Positions 57,830-64,000 of a DNA stretch of 64,000 bases are shown here, in pieces; the first letter of the stretch is position 1; each line of letters opens with the position of its first letter. The stretch is from positions 1 to 64,000 of the forward strand of contig DASVQN010000049.1 of NCBI GenBank assembly GCA_036389155.1, given 5' to 3'. Source of the stretch: CADCVT01 sp036389155 (GTDB taxonomy: Bacteria; Actinomycetota; Thermoleophilia; Solirubrobacterales; Solirubrobacteraceae). The notes beneath the pieces were generated by a model. The model saw only the letters and a list, made by a program, of their open reading frames with translations. It ran no database searches and was not told the origin of the DNA. The position numbers and the translations under genes were made by a program.

Positions 57830-58590
57830 GTGGTGAGCAGCCCGCCGTCGACCGGCAGCAGCGCGCCGGTGACGTACGACGACGCGTCGCTGGCGAGGAA
57901 CAGCGCCGCGGCGACAAGTTCGCGCGCCTCGCCCTTACGCGCCATCGGGACGCGGAACATCATCTGCTCGAGGTAGCCCTCGGGGTACTGGTCGGTCATC
58001 TCGGACTCGAAGAAGCCGGGCGCGAGCGCGTTGACGCGGATGCCCTTGCGCCCCGTCCACTGCTGGGCGAGGTCGCGCGTGAGGCCGATGATCGCCGCCT
58101 TCGACGCCGCGTAGGCGGCCTGCGGCAGGAACGCGGTCGTCGACCCGAGGACGCTGCCGATGTTGACGATGCTCCCGCCGTCCTTCATGGCGCGACCGCA
58201 CGCCTGGGCCATGAAGTACGAGCCGTTGAGGTTGATGTCGATGACGCGGCGGAACTCGTCGGGGGACTCGCGCGTGGCGGGCACCGCGGTGCCGATCCCG
58301 GCGTTGTTGATCAGGACGTCGACCCGGCCGAGCTGGGCGACGGTCTCCTCGACGACGCGGGTGCAGTCGTCGGGGTTCGCGACGTCGGCCGGCACGGCGA
58401 CGCAGCGCCGGCCGAGCGCCTCGACCTGCCGCCTGGTCTCCTCGAGCTTCTCGACGCGCCGCGCGCAGATCGCCACGTCCGCGCCCGCCTCCGCGAGGCC
58501 GGTCGCGAACGCGACGCCGAGGCCGGAGGAGGCGCCGGTGACGATCGCGACCTTGCCGTCCAGCCTGAAGAGGTCCAGCAGCTCCGCCAT
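57826..58590 (-). CDS. SDR family oxidoreductase
   Basis: A 254-residue classical short-chain dehydrogenase. It has TGASSGLG, NNAG in VLINNAGIGT, catalytic Ser in VNIGSVLG and the YAASK Tyr-Lys pair, closing with GALLPVDGGL. The FabG/gluconate-5-dehydrogenase-like layout (PGFFESEMT) suggests a sugar-acid or hydroxy-acyl substrate. TAGGGT (plus-strand ACCCTA at 58600-58605) ends 9 nt before the ATG, so leaderless. Stop shared within CTAG with the DUF6159 gene. Confidence 0.87.
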   Translation of the reverse strand: MAELLDLFRLDGKVAIVTGASSGLGVAFATGLAEAGADVAICARRVEKLEETRRQVEALGRRCVAVPADVANPDDCTRVVEETVAQLGRVDVLINNAGIGTAVPATRESPDEFRRVIDINLNGSYFMAQACGRAMKDGGSIVNIGSVLGSTTAFLPQAAYAASKAAIIGLTRDLAQQWTGRKGIRVNALAPGFFESEMTDQYPEGYLEQMMFRVPMARKGEARELVAAALFLASDASSYVTGALLPVDGGLLTT

Positions 58591-58592
58591 GG

Positions 58593-58825
58593 GTGCCGGA
58601 CCCTACCGCCGTCGCCGCCCTCGGCGCCGCGGGTCCTGCCCACGCCGCCAAGACCGGGGTGCGAACGGCCTCGTCGGCGGCGGCGAGCAGACGCTCACGG
58701 TCGAGGACCAGTCGAGCGCGCTCGGCTACTTCAACGCGATGGGCTACCTCGACGGCAACACGTTCATCTGCCAGGCGGAAGGGACGTTCAGCGCCAGGCC
58801 CGTCAGGAAGAAGCGGCGCGGCTAG
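58593..58825 (+). pseudogene. Degenerate small secreted-protein gene (possible frameshift)
   Basis: In one frame 58593 onward reads TAVAALGAAGPAHAAKTG, like the end of a signal peptide. In another, from about 58660, it reads VEDQSSALGYFNAMGYLDGN then TFICQAEGTFSARPV and stops at 58825 after a basic KKRRG. The pieces fit a ~70-residue secreted protein if joined by a frameshift near 58655-58665. Function unknown. The last 23 nt overlap the convergent RibD-C gene. Confidence 0.3.
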
Positions 58826-59423
58826 GCGCCGCCGGGCGGTACGCGCAGATGAGCACGCCCGTCTTGGCCTGGGTCACCGAGACCAACTCGAGCGGGCGTG
58901 CCGTCCCGTCCTGCGGGAAGATCGACTTGCCGCCGCCGAGCAGGATCGGCTCGATCATCAGCCGGTACTCGTCGACCAGGTCGTTGGCCACGAGGTCGCG
59001 GGCCAGCGAGGCGCTGCCCATCACCTGGATGCCCCCGTCGCCGCCCTGCTCGCGCAGCCTGCGGACCTGATCGAGGGCGTCGTCGCCGCCGAGCAGCGTC
59101 GTGTTGGTCCAGGTCGAGGACGCCTCGTCCGCGGTCAGGGTCCGCGAGACGACGTACTTCGGGATCGCGTTCATCTGGTCGGCGAACGGGTCGCCGGCCC
59201 GCTCCGGCCAGGCGGACGCCATGACCGCCCAGGTGCGGCGGCCGAACAGCAGCGCCTCGGTCTGGTTCATGACGTCGTCGACCGCCCCGCCCATGGCCTC
59301 GACGTCGAAGTACGGATGGGACCAGCCGCCGTGCTCGAAGCCGCCGTCGGTGTCCTCCTCGCGGCCGCCGGGAGCCTGCACGACGCCGTCGAGGCTGATG
59401 AAGTCACTCAGGATGATTCGCAT
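58803..59423 (-). CDS. RibD C-terminal/dihydrofolate-reductase-fold protein
   Basis: A 206-residue stand-alone RibD_C (DHFR-like) reductase. MRIILSDFISLDGVVQAPGG is the first strand with the substrate loop, EALLFGRRTWAVMASAWP the cofactor helix, and GGIQVMGSASLARDLVANDL the NADPH glycine motif, then EYRLMIEPILLGGGKSIF. Relatives of this 'dihydrofolate reductase family protein' type are common in Actinobacteria, usually with unknown substrate. TACGGT (plus-strand 59434-59439) ends 10 nt before the ATG. Confidence 0.85.
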   Translation of the reverse strand: MRIILSDFISLDGVVQAPGGREEDTDGGFEHGGWSHPYFDVEAMGGAVDDVMNQTEALLFGRRTWAVMASAWPERAGDPFADQMNAIPKYVVSRTLTADEASSTWTNTTLLGGDDALDQVRRLREQGGDGGIQVMGSASLARDLVANDLVDEYRLMIEPILLGGGKSIFPQDGTARPLELVSVTQAKTGVLICAYRPAAPSRAASS

Positions 59424-59453
59424 GCGGTCTATGACCGTATGACGCGCCCGAAG

Positions 59454-62400
59454 TCATCGCAACCGGCGCGGGACGGCCGCGACGACCGGCGCGCACATGG
59501 GCGCCGCCCCGACGCGGACCCGCAGCGCGCCGCGCCTGCGCGGCAGGCGGAGCCGGAAGCGGCCGTCGCCCGACGCGCGCTGGCTCGCGGCGCGGGCCCA
59601 GCCGCGGCGGGTGCGCCGCTCGAGGACGACGGGCGCCCCTGCGACGCAGAGGGGCGCGGTCGACGTGACGCGCCCGCGGACCCAGCGTCGCGTGCGGGTG
59701 AGGACGAGGGCGCGCCCGGCCGGACGGAACCCGCCGCCGGAGGAGGGCGGGCCGCCGCCGGTGCCGGCGGAGCCGCCCCCTCCGGTGCCGCCGGAGTCGC
59801 CGCCCGCCGTGCCGCCGGAATCGCCGCCCACCGTGCCGCCGGAAGTGCCGCCCGCCGTGCCGCCGGAGTCGCCGCCCGCCGTGCCGCCGGAATCGCCGCT
59901 CCCCGTGCCGCCGGAGCCGCCGCTCCCGGTGCCGCCGGTGTCGCCCCCGCCGGTGCCGGGATCGTCCCCGCCGGGCGGCGGATCGTCGGGCGGCGGGTCG
60001 TCGTCCGGCGGCGGCGGCGCGGGCGGCTTCGCCTCGTCGATCCGCGCGAGGAAGCCGTCCGAGCACGCGGGGAACTGGAGGTCGTCGCGGATGATCTGGC
60101 AGTTGCCGCCGGCCCATCCGGCGGCGGTGTGCGCCAGGTCGTCGGAGTGCGTGAAGCCGGCGATCCACGCGTCGCCGCCGCTGAGCGCGACGCCCATGGC
60201 CACGTCCTGCGAGCGCCCGCCGTACAGCGTCCCGTACTCGGCGTGCGTCTTGCCGGCGTCGAGGCGGACGAGGAAGGCGTCCGCACAGTCCGACCGCGCG
60301 GCGCACCAGTCGTGCGAGTAGCGCACCGACGACTGGAACGGGTCGACGAGGGGGAAGCCGAGCCCGCCCGACGCCGAGCCGGCGACGTAGGCGCGGCCGG
60401 CGCCGTCGAGCGCGATCGCGTTCGCCTGGTCGTAGCCGTAGCCGCCGACGAACGTCGACGAGCGCAGCGTCGACCCGTCCGCCGACAGCTCCAGCGCGAA
60501 CCCGTCCGGGTCGCCGTAGCACTCCCACTCCTCGTCGCTGCCGCCGTTGCACGCCCGGTCAAGCGCGCCGTCGGTGGTGGGGAAGTCCTGGGAGCGCGTC
60601 GTCCCCGCGACGTGCACGTCGCCGTGGCCGTCGAGCGCGACGTCCTCGGCGCGGTCGCCGTGGCGCCCGCCGAACGCGGTCGCCCACTGCACGGCCGAGC
60701 CGTCGGCGGCCAGCCGCGCCGCGAACATGTCGATCGACCCCGGCTCGGGCTCGGGGTCGTAGCTGCCGGGCGTCGCCGGGAAGTCGGTGCTCGACCACGC
60801 CGCCGTCTCCCCCACGATCACCGGCCGGCCGGCGCCGTCGAGCGCCATCGCGGTCACGTACTCGTCCGACGCGTCGCCGCCGAACAGCGTCGACCACTCC
60901 AGCGACGCGCCGTCGGGCGCGAGGCGCGCGACGAAGCTGTCCTGGCAGAAGCCGCCGCTCTCGGCGCAGCGCCGGTCGGCCGCGCCCGTGGTCGTCGGGA
61001 AGTCGAACGCGTCGGTCTCGCCCGCGACGACCGCCCTCCCCTGCGCGTCGACGGCGATCGCGCGGCCCGCGTCGCCGAAGGTGTCGCACCCGCCGAGGAA
61101 GGTCGAGTAGACGAGCGTGCCGCCGTCGGGCGAGAGCTTGGTGACGAAGGCGTCGCCGTAGGGGTCGCCGCAGTTCCACTCGCTCTGCGCGGCCGAGCGG
61201 ACCGGGAAGTTCGGCGAGGTGGTGAAGCCGGTCGCGAAGAGGTTGCCCGCGGCGTCCGTCGCCAGCGCCTCCACCTGCTCGTTGCGCAGGCCCGACAGGT
61301 AGGTGATGTGGACGAGCTGACCGGTGGGCGAGTACTTGGCGACGAACGCGTCGCCGCACGGTCCCGCGATGTCGCCGCAGACCGCGTTGCGCTCGTCCCA
61401 CCCGTCGAGGGCGCCCGCCGGCGCGAGGTCGCGTGAGAACGACATGCCGGCGACGTAGACGTTCCCGTCGCCGTCGGCGATCACGTCGGTGACCGCGTCG
61501 TCCATCCCGCCCCCGATGTGGGTGGCCCACTCCAGCACCGGGTCGATGACGAGCGTCCGACGCGGATCGTGGCGCCCGACCTCGTAGCCCACGCCGCCGT
61601 CGGCCGTCAGCCGGAAGCGCGCGGCGACGCGCACCCTCCTGCCGTCGATGCGCTGGTAGGCGATCGGCGGCGGCTGGCGGAGCGGGCCGGCCGGCGTGTC
61701 GAGCAGCAGCCGGCCGCCTGCGTCGAGACGCGGGCGCCCGGCGCCGCGGAACTCGACGACGACGTCGTCGGGGTCCGCGCCGGGCGCGAGCACGAAGTCG
61801 TAGGAGAACCGGCGCCCCTGCCCGTCGCGGAGCACGAGGTCGACGCCCGGCCGCACGCCCGCGAGCGTCACGCGGCGGTAGCGGCGCACGCCGGTCCGCC
61901 AGCGCCGGGGGTCCGAGCCCGCGAACTCGTTGACGACGCCGGGCATCGCGCCCGTCGCGCGCACCTCCCGCGCCGCCCGCGCGCCGCGCACGCGCAGGTC
62001 GATCGAGACTCCGGGGTCGAGCGGCGAGCGACGCGGGGCGGGCAGCGTGAGCGTCGCGCCCGCGCGGCGCACGAGCAGCGCGTGCTCGCGCCGCCGCGCG
62101 CTGAACAGGACCGACCGCGCCCCTCCCGGCGGCGTCGCGACGAAGCCGCCCGGCTCCTCCGGGGCCCGGCGGCTCGCGGCGCGCGCGGTCGCGTCCTCGC
62201 CGATGGGGTCCGCGTAGCCGGGGACCTCGAGCTGGTGGAAGCGGCACCCGGCCGTTCCACCGGGCTCGAGCGCGACGAGCTCGCCGCCGACCGGCAGCAG
62301 CAGGACGCCGTCGCCGATCGCCATGCCGAACGGGTGGCCGCCGTAGTTGACCGTGTTGGTCTGCGCGCACCACGTCGGCCGACCGGTGGTGCGATCGAGC

Positions 62401-63380
62401 GCATAGAGCACGCCGCCGGCGCCCACCTCGTACACCGTCGAGCCGGAGACGAGCGGGTAGCTCGACACTCCACGCCAGGCGCCCCACTCCCACGCCGTCG
62501 ATCCGCTCGTCACCGAGTCGGCCTCGAGCACGGCGCCGTCGTACATCGGCTGCCCGGACAGCGCGTACGTCCGCGCGCCGTCGACGGCGAACAGCGACGC
62601 GGCCGACGTCTTCCGTACGAGGTCGCCGGTCGTCGCGTCGTAGACGCCGCCGTTGAAGGAGGGGACGTACACGCGGCCGCCGGCGACCGCGGGGTGGCCG
62701 GCGCTGAACGCCCAGCCGTCCGGCGTCGGCGAGTGCCACGCGATCACGCCGTCCGCGCGCCGCACCGCGACGAGCTCGCTGCCGGCGTTCACGTAGACGC
62801 GCGTCGCGTCCACCGCGACGCCCTGCGTCGTGCCGATCATGCGATGCCACTTCTCGGCGCCGGTGGCGGCGTCGACCGCCCACAGGCTCGCGCCGTCGCC
62901 GTAGTACGCGACGCCGTCGATCGCCACCGCGCCCTGGTCGATGTGGCCGGGCCGCGACCACGCGGTCTGCCCCGTCGCCGCGTACAGCGCGTGGAGCTTC
63001 TCGTCGGTGCCGACGAGCACCCGGCCCGAGCCGTAGCCGAGCGAGCGGATGAAGCTGCCCAGGTCGTCGCGCTTCCACAGCGACGCGCCCGTCGCCGACG
63101 AGAGCGCGTGCACCTCGTTGACGTCGCCGTCGCGCGTGCGCGAGACGAAGGCGCGGCCGTCGGCCACCAGCGGCGTGCGGATCGTGTGCGAGATCGGGAC
63201 GTCGCCGTCGAACGTGCGCCGCCACTTCTCGCGCAGCGGCGGCGCCAGCGCCACGTCGGCCACGCCGGTGTGCGCGGGGTTGGCCTGCTCGGTGACGCCG
63301 GTGGCGCCCGCCGGGGCGGCCCCGGCGAGGAGGAGCAGCGAGACGGTCAGACCGGTGAAAGCGCCCCACAGCGCACGCAT
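59454..63380 (-). CDS. Giant secreted PQQ-propeller/SBBP-repeat protein
   Basis: A 1308-residue exported protein. Signal peptide (GAFTGLTVSLLLLAGAAPAG). Residues ~30-390 form a PQQ-like propeller (ATGASLWKRDDLG, ATGQTAWSR, ATGAEKWHR blades). About 420-640 is a DUF7948-like region (VLEWATHIGG at its end). About 650-1120 carries SBBP-type repeats (DAFVAKYSPTGQLVHITYLS, FVTKLSPDGGTLVYSTFLGG, FVARLAPDGASLEWSTLFGG). A Gly/Ser/Thr linker with 8-residue tandem repeats (~1123-1210) leads to a ~90-residue Arg-rich beta tail. Probably an adhesive or surface protein. Start taken at ATG 63380. Confidence 0.85.
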   Translation of the reverse strand: MRALWGAFTGLTVSLLLLAGAAPAGATGVTEQANPAHTGVADVALAPPLREKWRRTFDGDVPISHTIRTPLVADGRAFVSRTRDGDVNEVHALSSATGASLWKRDDLGSFIRSLGYGSGRVLVGTDEKLHALYAATGQTAWSRPGHIDQGAVAIDGVAYYGDGASLWAVDAATGAEKWHRMIGTTQGVAVDATRVYVNAGSELVAVRRADGVIAWHSPTPDGWAFSAGHPAVAGGRVYVPSFNGGVYDATTGDLVRKTSAASLFAVDGARTYALSGQPMYDGAVLEADSVTSGSTAWEWGAWRGVSSYPLVSGSTVYEVGAGGVLYALDRTTGRPTWCAQTNTVNYGGHPFGMAIGDGVLLLPVGGELVALEPGGTAGCRFHQLEVPGYADPIGEDATARAASRRAPEEPGGFVATPPGGARSVLFSARRREHALLVRRAGATLTLPAPRRSPLDPGVSIDLRVRGARAAREVRATGAMPGVVNEFAGSDPRRWRTGVRRYRRVTLAGVRPGVDLVLRDGQGRRFSYDFVLAPGADPDDVVVEFRGAGRPRLDAGGRLLLDTPAGPLRQPPPIAYQRIDGRRVRVAARFRLTADGGVGYEVGRHDPRRTLVIDPVLEWATHIGGGMDDAVTDVIADGDGNVYVAGMSFSRDLAPAGALDGWDERNAVCGDIAGPCGDAFVAKYSPTGQLVHITYLSGLRNEQVEALATDAAGNLFATGFTTSPNFPVRSAAQSEWNCGDPYGDAFVTKLSPDGGTLVYSTFLGGCDTFGDAGRAIAVDAQGRAVVAGETDAFDFPTTTGAADRRCAESGGFCQDSFVARLAPDGASLEWSTLFGGDASDEYVTAMALDGAGRPVIVGETAAWSSTDFPATPGSYDPEPEPGSIDMFAARLAADGSAVQWATAFGGRHGDRAEDVALDGHGDVHVAGTTRSQDFPTTDGALDRACNGGSDEEWECYGDPDGFALELSADGSTLRSSTFVGGYGYDQANAIALDGAGRAYVAGSASGGLGFPLVDPFQSSVRYSHDWCAARSDCADAFLVRLDAGKTHAEYGTLYGGRSQDVAMGVALSGGDAWIAGFTHSDDLAHTAAGWAGGNCQIIRDDLQFPACSDGFLARIDEAKPPAPPPPDDDPPPDDPPPGGDDPGTGGGDTGGTGSGGSGGTGSGDSGGTAGGDSGGTAGGTSGGTVGGDSGGTAGGDSGGTGGGGSAGTGGGPPSSGGGFRPAGRALVLTRTRRWVRGRVTSTAPLCVAGAPVVLERRTRRGWARAASQRASGDGRFRLRLPRRRGALRVRVGAAPMCAPVVAAVPRRLR
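59770..59950. repeat. Tandem 24-bp repeat encoding a Gly/Ser linker
   Basis: About seven copies of a 24-bp unit (plus strand like GTGCCGCCGGAGTCGCC plus CGCCCGC) encode repeated GGDSGGTA octapeptides in the linker of the giant secreted protein. Units are imperfect, so the array is established but could still change length by slippage. Confidence 0.75.
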
Positions 63381-63431
63381 GATGTGGTGATACAGCAAGC
63401 GCGCTGGCGCTGCGCCGCCTCGGTGGCCGCG

Positions 63432-63437
63432 TAGGCT
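63432..63437 (+). promoter_or_regulatory. -10 box TAGGCT of the aminotransferase gene
   Basis: TAGGCT ends 8 nt before the GTG start at 63446. The same hexamer at nearly the same distance precedes the GH3 lipoprotein gene (start 29512). Confidence 0.45.
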
Positions 63438-63445
63438 TGCGCGCC

Positions 63446-64000
63446 GTGGCGCACGGCACGCACGACTTCGAGGACGACCCGCGCAACGAGCGGATCCTCG
63501 TCTGGGTGAACGGCGAGCTCCTGCCGCGCGAGCGGGCGGTCGTCTCGGTCTTCGACTCGGGCTTCGTCCTCGGCGACGGCGTGTGGGAGGGGCTGCGCGT
63601 GCGGTCCGGCCATCCCGCCTTCCTCGAGCGCCACCTGGACCGCCTGTTCGAGGGGGCGAAGGCGATCATGCTCGACGTCGGCCGCAGCCGCGACGAGCTG
63701 ACCGAGGCCATCTACGCGACGCTGCGCGCGAACGAGATGACCGACGGCGTGCACGTGCGGCTGATGGTCACCCGCGGCGTCAAGCGCACGCCGTACCAGG
63801 ACCCGCGCGTGACGATCGGCCCGGCGACGGTCGTGATCATCGCCGAGCACAAGGAGCCGCTGCCGGCGACGGTCACGGACGGCATCACGCTGTTCACGAC
63901 CCACGTGCGCCGCGCGACGCCCGACACGCTGGACCCCAAGCTCAACGCCCACTCCAAGCTCAACGACATCACGGCCTGCATCCAGGCCTACACGGCGGGT
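63446..64000 (+). CDS. Aminotransferase class IV, N-terminal portion
   Basis: A PLP-dependent class IV (BCAT/D-aminoacid/ADC-lyase fold) enzyme, truncated by the window end after 185 residues. It has RILVWVNGELLPRERAVVSV, then FDSGFVLGDGVWEGLRVRSG (phosphate-site and substrate loop) and RATPDTLDPKLNAHSKLNDI, where the Lys in HSKLND is the expected PLP Schiff-base residue. Branched-chain or D-amino acid transamination is most likely. TAGGCT (63432-63437) ends 8 nt before the GTG with no ribosome site. Divergent from the giant secreted gene. Confidence 0.87.
   Translation, partial: MAHGTHDFEDDPRNERILVWVNGELLPRERAVVSVFDSGFVLGDGVWEGLRVRSGHPAFLERHLDRLFEGAKAIMLDVGRSRDELTEAIYATLRANEMTDGVHVRLMVTRGVKRTPYQDPRVTIGPATVVIIAEHKEPLPATVTDGITLFTTHVRRATPDTLDPKLNAHSKLNDITACIQAYTAG

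Noticed and set aside
54421..59070. A 1549-codon open frame on the plus strand
   Set aside because: Low-complexity Arg/Ala sequence antisense to real genes; only the short 56926-57050 stretch within it is protein-like.
59770..59950. CRISPR-like tandem repeat
   Set aside because: Units are directly adjacent with no spacers and encode a Gly/Ser linker inside a long reading frame.

Overview
The window is very GC-rich, gene-dense, chromosomal-looking DNA. It suggests a high-GC actinobacterium of the Solirubrobacterales/Thermoleophilia type. That placement is inferred from the mix of DUF5995 and DUF6159 proteins, secreted propeller proteins with Arg-rich tails, SnoaL-fused ECF sigma factors and AAA-LuxR regulators, together with GTG starts and leaderless promoters. 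I see no phage, transposon, CRISPR array, rRNA or tRNA. Both ends cut genes: a flavin amine oxidase on the left and a class IV aminotransferase on the right.

Region by region. 1-3.5 kb: end of an amine oxidase, a secreted SMP-30-like propeller and a secreted beta-helix protein. 3.5-11.6 kb: an eight-gene minus-strand sugar operon (ROK repressor, XylF/G/H-like ABC importer, SDR, two Gfo/Idh/MocA dehydrogenases, xylose-isomerase-like TIM barrel), mostly joined by 4-bp start/stop overlaps. 11.6-16.7 kb: a DUF5995 protein, an ECF sigma factor fused to its own anti-sigma zinc finger, and a large AAA-LuxR regulator. 16.7-22.9 kb: secreted proteins of unknown function, a VOC protein, a SigG/SigX5-like ECF factor with a SnoaL domain, a free-standing SGNH domain and an RTX-like secreted protein. 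22.9-29.4 kb: rarD, typA, a thioesterase and ogt in one coupled run, then a membrane protein/TetR pair, an M48 protease and an LPG-synthase-like membrane protein. 29.5-40 kb: a lipoprotein GH3, two GNATs (one frameshifted), two secreted propellers, a 4CL-like acyl-CoA ligase, a dehalogenase-like hydrolase, an MBL-fold protein and a Tim44-like protein.

40-48 kb holds the most unusual content. There is a 1561-residue secreted RHS/YD-repeat protein whose hydrophobic C-terminal tip is followed by a tiny two-helix membrane gene. A LuxR response regulator follows. Next is a three-gene unit containing a free-standing cobalamin-binding protein with the Wx9EH motif of B12 photoreceptors but no DNA-binding domain. 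48-64 kb: a TetR/flavin monooxygenase pair with a perfect 16-bp palindrome, a penicillin-acylase-family enzyme, an LVIVD-repeat protein, a CocE-type hydrolase, a frameshifted DUF6159 membrane protein, an SDR, a RibD-C protein and a 1308-residue PQQ/SBBP-repeat secreted protein.

Two genome-style traits stand out. At least fourteen genes have a TANNNT -10-like hexamer 6-10 nt before the start codon, which implies leaderless transcription. Convergent genes often abut or share stop codons (CTAG), with only one clear intergenic hairpin terminator. Two genes carry single-site frameshifts, either sequence errors or young pseudogenes. All functional calls come from reading motifs by eye; no database search was run.
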